Numbered from the stretch's first letter, positions 1 to 10,203 are shown. The stretch is 64,000 bases of DNA from Janthinobacterium agaricidamnosum (GCF_003667705.1 NZ_CP033019.1:3534001-3598000); one strand, 5' to 3'. The notes: generated from the sequence alone by a model not told the origin. Numbers and translations are program-made.

Positions 1-1407
1 CAGGAAGACCTTGCCCAAAATCACCACGAGGGCCACCACCACCAGCACCGTCACTGCCCCGAGCGCCAGCATGGGCAAGCCGTCGGCGCCCACCTGCTGC
101 ACGAAAGGCAAGCCGGAGGCCATGCCGACGGAGGCGAGGAAAATCGTCAAACCATAGTTACGCATGACCAGGTTGGCCGACAGGGGCAGGCGCCAGCTGA
201 TCTTGCCCACCCTGCCCAGACGTCCCAGGATCAGCGCCATCACCAGCGGACCGCCGGCCAGGCCCAGGCTGAACGAGCCTATCCACGGCAAGGGGATGGG
301 CACCAGGCCCAGCAGCACACCCAGCACCATGCCCATACCCAGCGACACATAGCTGAACTCGGCCGTGGCCGTGATGGAATTGCCGAACAGCTTGCGCACG
401 TCGGCTGCATGTTTCGCTGGTGCAATGGCCATCACCCTGTCGCCAAATTCCAGGGTCAGGAAAGGATGGGGCAAGATCATGGCGTCGCCACGGCGGATGA
501 AGGCGATCTGCAGGGGAAAATCTTTCGCCAGATTCAATTCGCCCAGGGGCACGCCGACGATTTCCGCATCCGACACGAACACTTCCGTGCCGTCGAACGC
601 ACTGCGGTCCTTCATCAGCCGTCCCGGGTCCAGGTGGCCCAGCGCCGTGCGCGCCGCTTCCACGCCCGCCACCGTGCCCGACACCATCAGCGCGTCGCCC
701 ACGCCGAGCACCAGGCCAGGATCGGGCAAGCGGTTCTGGTGGCCCTGGCGCACGCCGATCACTTGCACGCCCGCCAGCGGGCCGTCGGCCAGTTCGGACA
801 GGGCCGCACCCGCCAGTTTCGCTTCGTCGATGGTAATTTCCGACACGACGATGGGTGCCGGCGGCGGCGTCAGCACGGGTTTCAGGATGCGCCCGGCCAG
901 GTACAGGCCCAGCATGGGGCCGACGACGCCGAACGGATACGCGACCGCATAGCCGACGGCCGCGTCGCCATTGCCGTGCGACGCTTCCAGCGCCGCCTGC
1001 AAGGCGGCCGTGCTGGTCATGGCGCCGGCAAATACGCCGCTGGCCATGCGCAGCGAGATATCGATCCACTGCCCGCCCCAAACGGAGACAGCCAGGCCGC
1101 CCATGACGGCGGCAAAAGCGATCAGATTGTGTTTCTGGCCCGCCCCGCGCAAGCCGGCGAAAAACTGCACGCCGTACTGCACGCCTATGCCATACAGAAA
1201 CAGCAGCAGGCCGATGGAGCCGACCATGGGCGGCGGCACGGAACCGGGTGCAAATGCGCCCAGCGCCAGCCCCGCGAACAGCACGCCGCCCACGCCCAGC
1301 GAAAAGCCGAACACGCTGATGCGCCCCAGCGCATAACCGGCGCCGATGACGAGAAACAAGGCGAGGATGGGCGTGGACTCCAGCGTGTGGCGAAATAATT
1401 GAAGCAT
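1..1407 (-). CDS. AspT/YidE-family antiporter, C-terminus outside window
   Basis: The reading frame starts at ATG 1407 and is still open at base 1, so the C-terminus is missing. About 469 codons are present. The product begins MLQLFRHTLESTPILALFLV and is very hydrophobic at both ends. Between the two membrane halves lies a soluble region with two RCK/TrkA-C-like segments (for example the stretch around GVPLGELNLAKDFPLQIAFI). This half-membrane, TrkA-C pair, half-membrane layout is that of the aspartate:alanine exchanger AspT and the YidE/YbjL group. The substrate cannot be told from sequence. It is transcribed leftwards, and repeat copy 1 lies upstream of it. No strong ribosome-binding site is seen. 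Confidence 0.8.
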   Translation of the reverse strand, partial: MLQLFRHTLESTPILALFLVIGAGYALGRISVFGFSLGVGGVLFAGLALGAFAPGSVPPPMVGSIGLLLFLYGIGVQYGVQFFAGLRGAGQKHNLIAFAAVMGGLAVSVWGGQWIDISLRMASGVFAGAMTSTAALQAALEASHGNGDAAVGYAVAYPFGVVGPMLGLYLAGRILKPVLTPPPAPIVVSEITIDEAKLAGAALSELADGPLAGVQVIGVRQGHQNRLPDPGLVLGVGDALMVSGTVAGVEAARTALGHLDPGRLMKDRSAFDGTEVFVSDAEIVGVPLGELNLAKDFPLQIAFIRRGDAMILPHPFLTLEFGDRVMAIAPAKHAADVRKLFGNSITATAEFSYVSLGMGMVLGVLLGLVPIPLPWIGSFSLGLAGGPLVMALILGRLGRVGKISWRLPLSANLVMRNYGLTIFLASVGMASGLPFVQQVGADGLPMLALGAVTVLVVVALVVILGKVFL

Positions 1408-1507
1408 CAGAAACCTTGGTCTGGGGAAGGCCCAGTTTAGCATGCACAAAAGCAACACCATGCCTCGATGACAAGCAAGCGTGCGCAGGTTTGCACCTTA
1501 AAAACGG

Positions 1508-1633
1508 GCAAAAAAAAAGCCCGCTACGGGAGCGGGCTGAATCTAATTCCTGTGAGGAAGTAGAGGAGACAGGTGCAATGATGCCGCGTCGCAACATATA
1601 AATCCAATTGCATGTTGTGATGATAGAAATATG
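1508..1633 (-). repeat. Structured terminator-bearing repeat, copy 1 of 5
   Basis: Read on the minus strand, it starts 17 bases after the stop of the lipoprotein gene and ends in a GC hairpin (stem AGCCCGCT/AGCGGGCT, 1518-1538) followed by a run of T, so it can act as the intrinsic terminator of that gene. Two further hairpins are present: one around TTCCT-GTG-AGGAA (near 1547-1560) and one around 1581-1597. The same layout recurs at 4929, 7581, 11254 and 13671. Confidence 0.85.
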
Positions 1634-1650
1634 CTTTATCAATATCTCGT

Positions 1651-2151
1651 TCAGGCCGTGCCAAAAATGACGAGTTTTCGATGCGATCGTTGTTCACGCG
1701 TCACCAGCACGCGGGCTTGCTCCACGCTTACGCAAACCTGCGGCGCAAACCCCGCTGGCAAGGTCTGCGCATCGCGCGCGATGCGTGGCGGCTCATTGAT
1801 CACGTCATAATCTGCACGCTTGAAAAACAGTTGCTCGATACCGGCACCGGCGTTTTCCGCTGGCTGCGGCTTGACGACGATGAGCGACCAGTTCTCGTCA
1901 CCGAGAAACTGCTTTTGCTTCAGGAAGGCGTTGACCCTGTCCGCAGGCGGCGCCGAACCGGGCAACTCGTTCTGATACAGCGCCAGCGGACACAGCAGCG
2001 TGCCGGCCGGCCACCCCATATCAGGCAACGCTGCGACCGTATCCGGCCGCAATAGGGCGAGATGGCGCTCAAGCGGATGCCGCTCGTCCGAGCAGGCGCC
2101 CAGCGCCATCAGCGCGAGCATGCCCGCAGCGCGAAACAAAGGCTGCATCAA
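1651..2151 (-). CDS. Small lipoprotein of unknown function
   Basis: A 166-residue protein with a lipoprotein signal peptide: a hydrophobic segment ending LMALGAC at about residues 14-20, with Cys20 as the lipidated residue. It should be anchored in the outer or inner membrane facing the periplasm. No known domain is recognised in the mature part, which contains two further cysteines (in LLCPLAL and QVCVSV) that could pair. The gene is monocistronic, with repeat copy 1 as its likely terminator. Upstream, about 85 bases separate it from the monooxygenase stop. Function is unknown. Confidence 0.75.
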   Translation of the reverse strand: MMQPLFRAAGMLALMALGACSDERHPLERHLALLRPDTVAALPDMGWPAGTLLCPLALYQNELPGSAPPADRVNAFLKQKQFLGDENWSLIVVKPQPAENAGAGIEQLFFKRADYDVINEPPRIARDAQTLPAGFAPQVCVSVEQARVLVTREQRSHRKLVIFGTA

Positions 2152-2236
2152 CTTGTCACCTTGTATGTTTATGGTTAAGCAAGCTTATACTAATGTGGTA
2201 CTTACAGTGCATGCAGATTCGGCCTGACGATGGTTA

Positions 2237-3724
2237 TCACGCGTTCCTTTTGATGCCCACAGCCTGATCCACGTAGCCGTCGGGACGTATGAGCAAGGCA
2301 TGCGCGCCTGCCGGTGTTACTTGGGAGTCCGCAGGCACAGCTTTGATCGTATCGACCCATCGCATATCGAGCTCAGGCGTGTAGTTGCCACCCTCGCGAT
2401 CCTCACTGGTCGTCAGGTGCAGCAGTAGCCAATGACCACTCCGCAAAAAACTGAACAGCGAGGCTTGACCACCGTTATCCAGTTTTAGCTGCCAGTCAGG
2501 CAGCCGCCGCCCTGTCCAATCGGGCAGCAACGCCCATCCCTGCGGAACATCGACAACTGAGGTCGGGTATCGAATCCCGTAGCCGGACAAGTCATGCGCA
2601 AGCACTGCATTAAGAGCGGGAATTTTCATCAGCTCACTGAACGTCTCTCGCAGCGCCTGTCCCGGAGCATCAAACGAATTCATCATTAGTGCACTTTGCG
2701 CCAAGGTATTTTGGTACAGCGCGGCACCAACGGCATGACGCTCTTTGTGGTAGCTGTCTAGCAGCGACTCTGGCGCATGTCCGTTCACTACGCCCGCCAG
2801 CTTCCAGCCCAAGTTCATCGCGTCCTGCATGCCCACGTTCATACCCTGGCCGCCCGCAGGAAGGTGGATATGTGCGGCATCACCGACCAGCAGGATTCGA
2901 TCTTTGCGGTAGACACTCGCCAGGCGGGTTTCATTCGAGAAGCGTGATAGCCACGTCGGTGCATGCAGACCAAAGTCCTGTCCCGCCACCCGTGTGGTCG
3001 AATCAGACAACTCTTCGAGCGTGACGGGCGTGGTCGCAGGCACATCAACTCGGCCGGTATCGATCACGATGACGCGGAACATACCACGACCTAAGGGAAC
3101 GATCATTAATCCACCTGCCGCGTTGCCTACACTGAATCCCGGCGTAGACGGCGGTGCGCTCAGACGAACGTCGCCAAGCATGACAGTCTTCGTAGCCGGC
3201 AGACCATGGAAGGCGATGCCTGCGTGCTGGCGAACCAGACTGCGCGCGCCGTCTGCACCGACCACGTAGCTGCCAGAAATATCGAAAGGGGTGCTGTGCT
3301 GTTGCCCCATCACGGAAATGCCATCGGCCGTTTCGACAATGCGCTCCACCGTAGCATTCCTGCGCAATTCAACCCCTAGCTCAAGCGCCCATGTCTCCAG
3401 CAGTTGCTCGGTCACGCTCTGTGGGATGAACAGTGTGTAAGGATAGGTGGTGTCGATCACCGAAAAATCAAGTCGCGTCTTCAATCCCGCAAAATGCCCG
3501 CTGGGAATCTTTATGCCGTTCGCCAGAAAGCGCTCAGCCACGCCACGTTGGGCCAGCATCTCCACCGTCCTGCCGTGCATGGTTAGCGCGCGCGACTGCG
3601 CTATTGGCGCGTCACGGCGCTCTAGTACTGTGACGCGTATTCCTGCCAACCGCAATTCGCATGCCAGAGTTAAACCTACAGGGCCTGCACCTACTACGAT
3701 CACATCCACATTTTCATTTTTCAT
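2237..3724 (-). CDS. FAD-dependent aromatic/antibiotic monooxygenase
   Basis: A flavin monooxygenase of the PheA/TfdB hydroxylase type, about 495 residues. The N-terminal Rossmann motif GAGPVG binds the FAD ADP moiety, the GADGARS motif lies in the middle, and the second FAD motif is VGDAAHIHLPAGGQGMNVG. The C-terminal thioredoxin-like tail typical of this group follows. Length and N-terminal features resemble rifampicin monooxygenases and other drug hydroxylases, but the substrate is not provable here. ATG 3724 is preferred over GTG 3730 because GAGG sits six bases upstream. It diverges from a TetR regulator across a shared operator region, so induction by its substrate is likely. Confidence 0.88.
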   Translation of the reverse strand: MKNENVDVIVVGAGPVGLTLACELRLAGIRVTVLERRDAPIAQSRALTMHGRTVEMLAQRGVAERFLANGIKIPSGHFAGLKTRLDFSVIDTTYPYTLFIPQSVTEQLLETWALELGVELRRNATVERIVETADGISVMGQQHSTPFDISGSYVVGADGARSLVRQHAGIAFHGLPATKTVMLGDVRLSAPPSTPGFSVGNAAGGLMIVPLGRGMFRVIVIDTGRVDVPATTPVTLEELSDSTTRVAGQDFGLHAPTWLSRFSNETRLASVYRKDRILLVGDAAHIHLPAGGQGMNVGMQDAMNLGWKLAGVVNGHAPESLLDSYHKERHAVGAALYQNTLAQSALMMNSFDAPGQALRETFSELMKIPALNAVLAHDLSGYGIRYPTSVVDVPQGWALLPDWTGRRLPDWQLKLDNGGQASLFSFLRSGHWLLLHLTTSEDREGGNYTPELDMRWVDTIKAVPADSQVTPAGAHALLIRPDGYVDQAVGIKRNA

Positions 3725-3736
3725 TTGCACCTCAAT

Positions 3737-3781
3737 CTAACATCGTTAGTTAAAAAATTTATGTTAATCTAACGTCGTTAG
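3737..3781. promoter_or_regulatory. Twin palindromic operators between monooxygenase and tetR
   Basis: Two near-identical palindromes, CTAACATCGTTAG (3737-3749) and CTAACGTCGTTAG (3769-3781), are centred 32 bases apart in the 76-base divergent intergenic region. Symmetric 13-mers with CTAAC/GTTAG arms are suitable sites for a TetR dimer. Binding at both would repress the monooxygenase and autoregulate the repressor. The repressor assignment is inference. Confidence 0.75.
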
Positions 3782-3800
3782 CCTGTCAAACAAGAAGTTT

Positions 3801-4457
3801 ATGAAGATCCAACGTAAAGCCGTAATTGCCACCGCTTTGAACCTGCTGGACGAGGTAGGTATAGAGGGTCTTACAATGCGCCGTCTTGCCCAGGAACTGG
3901 ACATCAAAGCAGCATCACTGTATTGGCACTTCGCCAATAAGCAGGCTTTGATGAATGGCATAGCCGACGCTTTGATTGAAGGGGTCGCGCATGGGCATCC
4001 GGACGAACTGTCCCCCTCGACTGCTTGGTTCAATGCGGTCAGCGTGACCGCACATGAGATTCGAAATGCGCTGCGCAAGCGGCGGGACGGTGCACGCGTA
4101 TATGCTGGCACCTACGTCATCACCGACAACACACTTCGCGTTGCCGAGGCGTTGATCGGCCCTTTGTGTGAGGCTGGGGCCTCCACTCGGTTGGCGTCTT
4201 GGGGTGCCTTCAGCATCATCTATTACGTAATGGGCTTCGTGATGGAAGAGCAACCGCTGGCTGACCCTAGTGAAATATCGCTGGCCATCGCAACTCACCG
4301 TGACCAGTTTGAAGCTCTGGCGGCTAAGGGCTATCCACATGTTTTGGCTGCGGCAGCGGATTTATTCAACCCGGATTTTGATGCGCGATTTGACGCTGGC
4401 CTCGATCTGCTTATCACAGGTCTTCGCATGAGGATCGCAGAAAGTTCCCATGCTTGA
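3801..4457 (+). CDS. TetR-family repressor (TetR_C type)
   Basis: A 218-residue TetR-type regulator. The N-terminal helix-turn-helix spans about residues 8-47 (MRRLAQELDIKAASLYWHF, then NKQALM), the classical recognition-helix signature of tetracycline-repressor-like proteins. The rest is an all-helical ligand-binding and dimerisation domain. It is divergent from the FAD monooxygenase with two palindromic operators in between, which argues that it controls that gene and itself. The ligand is unknown. Start is the ATG at 3801, with a weak AAGAAG upstream. Confidence 0.88.
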   Translation: MKIQRKAVIATALNLLDEVGIEGLTMRRLAQELDIKAASLYWHFANKQALMNGIADALIEGVAHGHPDELSPSTAWFNAVSVTAHEIRNALRKRRDGARVYAGTYVITDNTLRVAEALIGPLCEAGASTRLASWGAFSIIYYVMGFVMEEQPLADPSEISLAIATHRDQFEALAAKGYPHVLAAAADLFNPDFDARFDAGLDLLITGLRMRIAESSHA

Positions 4458-4928
4458 ACTAATTATTAACTTTTTTTACTTCACACTTGCTCCGCGAACC
4501 TATGTCATACCCTTTGGAGGGTTATAGGTCGAGGAACACGATTTTTCTTCAAGGATTTATACTAAGCGAGCGAGCTGCATTGATTCTCACGTATTGCACG
4601 GCATGTCGCCAGGTCGAGCGATGCAGTATCTGGAGCCCTGGAATTCCTCGCCGTGGCGTTTTCAATACGAGGTGACGTATTAGCCACATCACGCGTTTTA
4701 AAGTCTGTTTTCGGCCGAAGCGGAAATTGCCTCTGAGGTATTGTCCGTACAGGTAAACCCATGCGAGGCGCCGCATCGAGACGATTTTCATGCCTCACAT
4801 GGGTTGGTACGGAACCTTCGAGACATTGGCGCCCGATTGTCTAGACCCAAACGAGACGATGTCCATGGCCTTCGGGTGCTTGCACTTAAGAGATGCGGCC
4901 GTGGCAGCCCGCGCGATAAGGCGCAAGG
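4458..4928. other. Gene-free stretch of lower GC content
   Basis: No convincing gene is seen on either strand. Short frames exist (for example about 80 codons on the minus strand ending at 4549), but they lack ribosome-binding sites and recognisable domains. Base composition is visibly less GC-rich than neighbouring genes, so this may be the remains of a decayed insertion. Repeat copy 2 follows directly. Confidence 0.5.
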
Positions 4929-5052
4929 GCAAAAAAAAGCCCGCTGCGGGAGCGGGCTGAATCTAATTCCTGTGAGGAAGTAGAGGAGACAGGTGAATGA
5001 TGCCGCATCGCAGCATCATTATCCAATTGCATGTTGTGATGACAGAAATACG
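4929..5052 (-). repeat. Structured terminator-bearing repeat, copy 2 of 5
   Basis: It lies 47 bases behind the metE stop. It carries the terminator hairpin AGCCCGCT-GCGGG-AGCGGGCT with a T run on the minus strand, the TTCCT-GTG-AGGAA hairpin, and the best form of the third hairpin. The third hairpin (about 4997-5021) has an 11-base perfect stem (AATGATGCCGC paired with its partner, one G:T) and a 3-base loop. Confidence 0.85.
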
Positions 5053-5099
5053 ATTGTTCTATATCTCAGCCATAGCGGCCGCCCCTGCCCCTGCGATTC

Positions 5100-7388
5100 C
5101 TATGCCACGGTATCGGCACGCAAGGTTTTCGCTGCCGCCACCATGTTGGCCAGCGCGGGAATCACTTCCCTCCAGCCGCGCGTCTTCAGGCCGCAATCGG
5201 GGTTGACCCACAGGCGCTGCGCGGGAATGCGTTCGGCCGCCTTGCGCATCAGATTCACCATCTGTTCCTGGCTCGGAATATTGGGCGAGTGAATGTCGTA
5301 GACGCCGGGGCCGATGTCATTCGGATAATTGAACTCGTCAAAGGCGTCGAGCAATTCCATGTCGGAGCGCGAAGTTTCGATCGTGATGACGTCCGCATCC
5401 ATGCCGGCGATCTGCGCGATGATGTCGTTGAATTCCGAATAGCACATATGCGTGTGGATCTGCGTTTCATCGGTCACGCCATTGGCCGTGATGCGGAACG
5501 ATTCCACGGCCCAGCGCAGGTAGTCGGCCCAGTGCGACTTGCGCAGTGGCAAACCTTCGCGCAGTGCCGCCTCGTCGATCTGGATCACGCGGATGCCGGC
5601 CCGCTCCAGGTCCAGCACTTCGGCGCGCATGGCCAGCGCCAGCTGGTGGCACGAGACGGAACGGGGCTGGTCGTCGCGCACGAAGGACCAGTTCAGGATG
5701 GTGACGGGACCCGTCAGCATGCCTTTCATCGGCTTGTCCGTCAGCGACTGGGCGTAAGTGCTCCACTCGACCGTCATGGCGCGGGGGCGGCTGATGTCGC
5801 CAAACAAAATGGGCGGCTTGACGCAGCGCGAACCGTACGATTGCACCCAGCCGAACTGGCTGAAGGCATAGCCGTCGAGCTGTTCGCCAAAGTATTCCAC
5901 CATGTCATTGCGTTCCGCTTCGCCGTGCACGAACACGTCCAGGCCCAGGGTTTCCTGTTCCCTGACGCAACGGGCGATTTCCCCCTGCATCAGCTTTTTG
6001 TAGCTGGCTTCGTCCAGCTGGCCGTTGCGGAACTGGCTGCGCGCCTGGCGGATTTCCGCCGTCTGCGGGAAGGAGCCGATGGTCGTCGTCGGATACAGCG
6101 GCAGTTGCAGCAGCGCAGCTTGCTTGACGGCACGCTCGGCATAGCCGCTCAGGCGCTGGCCCAACGTCGCATCGATGCGCGCCAGGGCCGCTTTCACGTG
6201 CGGATTGTGCACGCGGGTCGACTGGCGGCGCGCTTGCACGGCCGCAAGATTAGCATCGAGTGCCGCCTGCACGGAGGCGCGGCCCTGGTTCAGGGCGCCG
6301 GCGATGGTGTGCACTTCATCAAGCTTCTGGCGGGCAAAGGCCAGCCAGGACCGGATATCGTCATCGAGCTTATGCTCGCTGTCCAGGTCGACAGGCACGT
6401 GCAGCAGCGAGCACGACGGGGCGATCCACAAACGGTCTTGCAGGCTGGCGTGCACGGGTTCCAGCCACGCCAGCACTTGCGTCAAATCCGTCTTCCAGAT
6501 ATTGCGGCCATTCACCACGCCCAGCGACAGCACACTGCTGGCGGGCAATTGGGCGACGACTTGTTCCACCTCATCGCGGGCGTTGACGGCATCGAGGTGC
6601 AAGCCTTGCACGGGCAGCTTGCACGCCAGCGGCAAATTGTCTTGCAGCTTGCCGAAATACGTGGCCAGCAACAGTTTGACGTGCTTGACCTTGCTCAAGG
6701 CATCATAGGCCGTGACGAGGGCCTGCTGCCACGCGCCGTCGAGTTCCGTGACGAGGACCGGTTCATCGATCTGCACCCACTCCACGCCCTGGCTCGCGAG
6801 TTCCTGCAGTAGTTGCACGTAGACGGGCAGCAAGCCTTGCAGCAGCGCCAGCTTGTCGGAATCATCCTTGGCCTTGCCCAGCAACAAATAGGTGACGGGG
6901 CCGATCAGCACGGGTTTGGCTTTCACGCCGAGCTGGCGCGCTTGCGCCAGTTGCCGCAACAGGCGGCTGCTGTCGAGCTTGAATTGCGTCTCGGCCGAAA
7001 ATTCCGGCACGATGTAGTGATAGTTGGTGTCGAACCATTTCGTCATTTCACCGGCGTGGACGCAGCTGCAATCGCTGTCGCTGGCCGAGCGGCCACGGGC
7101 CACGCGGAAATAGTTGTCGAGCGCGGCGCCTTCCAGGCCGCGCACGCGCTGCGGCAGGTTGCCCAGCGTAAAACTCAGGTCCAGCACCTGGTCATAAAAG
7201 GAAAAGTCGCCCACGGGCGCGAAGTCCAGCGCGCGCTGGTCTTGCCAGTGACGCTGGCGCAACTCAGCACCCTGGCCTTCCAGCGCGTCCAGGCTGCTTT
7301 GCCCCTTCCAGTAGTCTTCCAGGGCGAATTTCAGTTCGCGTTTGGCGCCGATGCGCGGGTAGCCCAAATTGTGTGTCGTGACGGTCAT
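5100..7388 (-). CDS. metE: Cobalamin-independent methionine synthase MetE
   Basis: 5-methyltetrahydropteroyltriglutamate-homocysteine methyltransferase makes methionine without vitamin B12. The 762-residue product matches the usual family length (about 750-765) and begins with the typical [20 protein letters not shown]. The zinc-binding HxC motif is in [10 protein letters not shown] and the final cysteine ligand is in [14 protein letters not shown] 7388 is chosen because GGAGG stands eight bases upstream; a longer in-frame extension to 7466 has no such site. It stands alone and is followed by repeat copy 2 as terminator. Palindromes upstream may be regulatory. Confidence 0.97.
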   Translation of the reverse strand: MTVTTHNLGYPRIGAKRELKFALEDYWKGQSSLDALEGQGAELRQRHWQDQRALDFAPVGDFSFYDQVLDLSFTLGNLPQRVRGLEGAALDNYFRVARGRSASDSDCSCVHAGEMTKWFDTNYHYIVPEFSAETQFKLDSSRLLRQLAQARQLGVKAKPVLIGPVTYLLLGKAKDDSDKLALLQGLLPVYVQLLQELASQGVEWVQIDEPVLVTELDGAWQQALVTAYDALSKVKHVKLLLATYFGKLQDNLPLACKLPVQGLHLDAVNARDEVEQVVAQLPASSVLSLGVVNGRNIWKTDLTQVLAWLEPVHASLQDRLWIAPSCSLLHVPVDLDSEHKLDDDIRSWLAFARQKLDEVHTIAGALNQGRASVQAALDANLAAVQARRQSTRVHNPHVKAALARIDATLGQRLSGYAERAVKQAALLQLPLYPTTTIGSFPQTAEIRQARSQFRNGQLDEASYKKLMQGEIARCVREQETLGLDVFVHGEAERNDMVEYFGEQLDGYAFSQFGWVQSYGSRCVKPPILFGDISRPRAMTVEWSTYAQSLTDKPMKGMLTGPVTILNWSFVRDDQPRSVSCHQLALAMRAEVLDLERAGIRVIQIDEAALREGLPLRKSHWADYLRWAVESFRITANGVTDETQIHTHMCYSEFNDIIAQIAGMDADVITIETSRSDMELLDAFDEFNYPNDIGPGVYDIHSPNIPSQEQMVNLMRKAAERIPAQRLWVNPDCGLKTRGWREVIPALANMVAAAKTLRADTVA

Positions 7389-7429
7389 GGTGATTGCCTC
7401 CCAGTGAAGTGTGGGGTCATCATAGAGGC

Positions 7430-7490
7430 TTTCATCCATGAAAAATAATGGTAAAACTTCATACATCCATTAATAATACTCATGTATGAG
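7430..7490. promoter_or_regulatory. Palindromes upstream of metE
   Basis: Two dyads lie 42-100 bases upstream of the metE start: TTTCATCCATGAAA (7430-7443) and CTCATGTATGAG (7479-7490). Both have the form TCAT-N2-ATGA. The familiar MetR box is TGAA-N5-TTCA, and these do not match it exactly, so the binding protein is uncertain. metR is not adjacent. Confidence 0.4.
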
Positions 7491-7580
7491 CATGCTGAAC
7501 GTATTCACGAGGCCGTGCCGCGCGGAGTCGGGCACCTCGTTCGCCGCGCGTGCCGGCCGGTGCCCAGGACCAAAACGACA

Positions 7581-7707
7581 GGCAAAAAAAAGCCCGCTGC
7601 GGGAGCGGGCTGAATCTATTTCCTTGGAGGAAGATAGAGGAGACAGATGAATGATGCCGCGTTGCAGCATATAAAACCACTTTATATTCGTGATGTCAGA
7701 AATACGC
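7581..7707 (-). repeat. Structured terminator-bearing repeat, copy 3 of 5
   Basis: It lies 43 bases behind the alaC stop. The terminator hairpin stem is identical to the other copies. The second hairpin is CTATTTCCT-TGG-AGGAA-(G)-ATAG, a nine-base stem with one bulged G. The tail reads CACTTTATATTCGTGATG, as in copy 4 and unlike copies 1, 2 and 5. Confidence 0.85.
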
Positions 7708-7750
7708 AGCAGTGATATTAGGGGCAACAGACAATTCCATGCGGCAACTT

Positions 7751-8968
7751 TTATGCTGCCGCTTCCGTCTTTCCGTCGCCGGAACGCAACATATTCTTGA
7801 TGCCGCGCAAGGCTTGCCGCACGCGGGCCTCGTTTTCGATCAGGGCAAAGCGCACGTATTCATCGCCGTACTCGCCGAAACCGATGCCGGGCGACACGCT
7901 CACCTTGGCCTTTTGCAGCAGCAGTTTGGCAAATTCCAGCGAGCCCAGGTGACGGTAGGCTTCCGGGATATGCGCCCAGATATACATCGACGCCTTCGGC
8001 TTTTCCACCATCCAGCCTGCTTCATGCAAACCTATCACCAGCACGTCGCGGCGGCGCTGGTACTGCGCGCAGATTTCCGTCACGCAGCTTTGGTCGCCTT
8101 CCAGCGCGGCAATGGCCGCCACTTGCACGGGCGTGAAACTGCCGTAATCGTGGTAGCTCTTGATGCGCGCCAGGGCCGCCACCAGTTCCGCATTGCCCAC
8201 CATGAAGCCGATGCGCCAGCCCGCCATGTTGTAGCTTTTCGACATGGTGAAGAACTCGACGGCCACGTCGCGCGCACCGGGTACCTGCATGATGGACGGC
8301 GCCTTCCAGCCATCGAAGGTGATGTCGGCATACGCCAGGTCGTGCACCACCAGGATATTGTGCTGCTTCGCCAGCGCGACGACGCGCTCGAAGAATTCCA
8401 GTTCCACGCATTGCGCCGTGGGGTTCGACGGGAAACCCAGCACCATCATCTTAGGCTTCGGGTAGCTTTCGCGGATCGCCCGTTCCAGTTCGGCAAAGAA
8501 ATCCACGCCCGGCCCCATGCGCACGGAGCGGATATCGGCGCCCGCGATGACGGCGCCCCAGATGTGAATCGGGTAGCTGGGGTTCGGCACCAGCACCGTG
8601 TCGCCCCGGTCCAGGGTCGCCAGCATCAAATGGGCCAGGCCCTCTTTCGAGCCGATGGTGACGATGGCTTCGCTGTCCGGGTCGATGTCGACCTCGTAGC
8701 GCTTCTTGTACCAGTGTGCAATCGCGCGGCGCAGCCGCGGAATGCCCTTGGACGCGGAATAGCCATGCGTGTCGGGGCGTTTCACCGTTTCGACCAGCTT
8801 GTCCACGATGTGGGCCGGCGTGGCGCCATCGGGATTACCCATCGACATGTCGATGATGTCCTCGCCACGGCGGCGCGCGGCCATCTTGAGTTCGGCGGTG
8901 ATGTTGAAAACGTAGGGGGGAAGACGATTGATGCGCGAAAAGCTGCGCGGAGCTTGGCTGTCGGTCAT
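7751..8968 (-). CDS. alaC: Alanine-synthesising aminotransferase AlaC
   Basis: A class I/II PLP-dependent aminotransferase of 405 residues, beginning [20 protein letters not shown]. The sequence follows the AlaC (YfdZ) group that transaminates pyruvate to alanine with glutamate. The N-terminal signature is [14 protein letters not shown], the PLP-lysine motif is [11 protein letters not shown], and the [11 protein letters not shown] substrate segment is present. ATG 8968 is preferred over longer in-frame extensions, which begin with low-quality non-family sequence. The usual betaproteobacterial partner genes hom and thrC are not next to it. Repeat copy 3 is its likely terminator. Confidence 0.9.
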   Translation of the reverse strand: MTDSQAPRSFSRINRLPPYVFNITAELKMAARRRGEDIIDMSMGNPDGATPAHIVDKLVETVKRPDTHGYSASKGIPRLRRAIAHWYKKRYEVDIDPDSEAIVTIGSKEGLAHLMLATLDRGDTVLVPNPSYPIHIWGAVIAGADIRSVRMGPGVDFFAELERAIRESYPKPKMMVLGFPSNPTAQCVELEFFERVVALAKQHNILVVHDLAYADITFDGWKAPSIMQVPGARDVAVEFFTMSKSYNMAGWRIGFMVGNAELVAALARIKSYHDYGSFTPVQVAAIAALEGDQSCVTEICAQYQRRRDVLVIGLHEAGWMVEKPKASMYIWAHIPEAYRHLGSLEFAKLLLQKAKVSVSPGIGFGEYGDEYVRFALIENEARVRQALRGIKNMLRSGDGKTEAAA

Positions 8969-9276
8969 GGTATCTCTATACGTAAGCGCCCGGATCCGTC
9001 CGAGCGACGTTGGCGCAATGAGTGCGCCTGCAACGATACTAACCCGGTTTATCCAGCACTGGCAAGGGTGCTGCAGAGTCGTTACAATGCAGGCTGATCG
9101 AAAATGAGCGCACCGGTTGGTAACCCGGTAAGTGCCCGGCACAGTCCGGCATGCTCCCGCCCACGCGGACCCACGGCGCTGACCCTTGGCTGTTACACCA
9201 GCCGGGGAGGTGTTCTGGTTCGTGCATTTTCCCGCCGCGCCATCCCTCCCCTGCTTTGATTAGGAATATAAAACGG

Positions 9277-9960
9277 ATGGCAACACACGACACCGCAGTA
9301 ACTGGCATGACCCTGGACCGCGCCGGCATCGAGCAGCAACTGGCCCTGCCGGTGCGCCACTTCATCGATTGCGCCTTCGATGGCGAAGACCTGTCGCGCC
9401 TCGACTTGCAGGGCTGTACGTTTGAACGCTGCACCTTTGCCGACACCAGCTTGTTCGCCAGCAAACTCGCGCGCAGCACCTGGCGCCGCTGCCGCGCCGG
9501 CAGCGCCGATTTCGAATCCGTCGACGCCGTTGACGCGAATTTCGAAGGCTGCGACCTGAACAACACGAAATGGCGGCGCGCCAAGCTGGCATCGGTCACC
9601 TACCGGGGCTGCAAGCTGACGGGCGCCTCGTTCGAGGAAGCGGCCCACCTGGGCTTGACCTTCGAAGACAGCCTGCTGGTGGGCGCCGACCTGCGCGGCT
9701 TTTCGTTCCGCAAGGCAATACTCAAACAGCTCGATTTTTCCGACGCCTACCTGGCCGGCTGCGACTTCCGCGACGCCGTCTTCGAAGGGGGCAGCTTGCG
9801 CAACGCCACCATCAAACTGGCGAAGTTCCAGGGCGCGGACTTGCGCGGCGCCGATATCGACGGTTTCAAACTGAGCGAAGCTGCGCTGCTGAAAGGCGCT
9901 GTCATCACGCAGGCGCAGGCGGCCAACTTCATGCGGGCGCTGGATCTGGTGGTGATGTAA
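9277..9960 (+). CDS. Pentapeptide-repeat protein
   Basis: A 227-residue protein made almost wholly of five-residue repeats of the A(D/N)LxX type, for example DLSRLDLQGCTFERCTFAD and GADLRGADIDGF. Such repeats fold into a right-handed quadrilateral beta-helix. Family members include Qnr/MfpA gyrase mimics and various secreted or structural proteins; nothing here fixes the role. There is no signal peptide. ATG 9277 follows TAGGAAT at about 11 bases and is where repeat-containing sequence begins. It stands alone between divergent alaC and a membrane-protein gene. Confidence 0.85.
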   Translation: MATHDTAVTGMTLDRAGIEQQLALPVRHFIDCAFDGEDLSRLDLQGCTFERCTFADTSLFASKLARSTWRRCRAGSADFESVDAVDANFEGCDLNNTKWRRAKLASVTYRGCKLTGASFEEAAHLGLTFEDSLLVGADLRGFSFRKAILKQLDFSDAYLAGCDFRDAVFEGGSLRNATIKLAKFQGADLRGADIDGFKLSEAALLKGAVITQAQAANFMRALDLVVM

Positions 9961-10203
9961 GCCTTGCCCACAGCCGTTCTTGACAGCAAGCTTGCGGTAA
10001 AAGCGGGTTGCCGCAACCAAGGGTTCAGGGCTGATGGCATTTTCCATGTCCATTGCCCACGCTGCGTCGCTCGCCAGTGGTTTTTCAGGCCCACACAATT
10101 TCTCACGCCACGCGATTCACCGCAGTCCATGCCAAATAATGCGTGCTATATTCCGCACGCAGGTTTCCATTTAAACATCCGCCGACAATACTGCCCAATA
10201 ACA

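Noticed and set aside
158..1642. A long minus-strand frame across the antiporter gene
   Set aside because: It is Arg/Ala/Gly-rich, its start lies inside repeat copy 1, and it runs in another frame over the real antiporter frame, which has clear membrane segments.
4993..5292. Small plus-strand frames that start within the repeats behind AGGAGACAGGTG
   Set aside because: The AGGAGA-ATG spacing looks like a translation start, but the frames differ between copies and run into neighbouring genes antisense; no product is conserved.
7389..7580. Cobalamin or SAM riboswitch before metE
   Set aside because: The leader is too short and shows none of the conserved boxes; only small palindromes are present.
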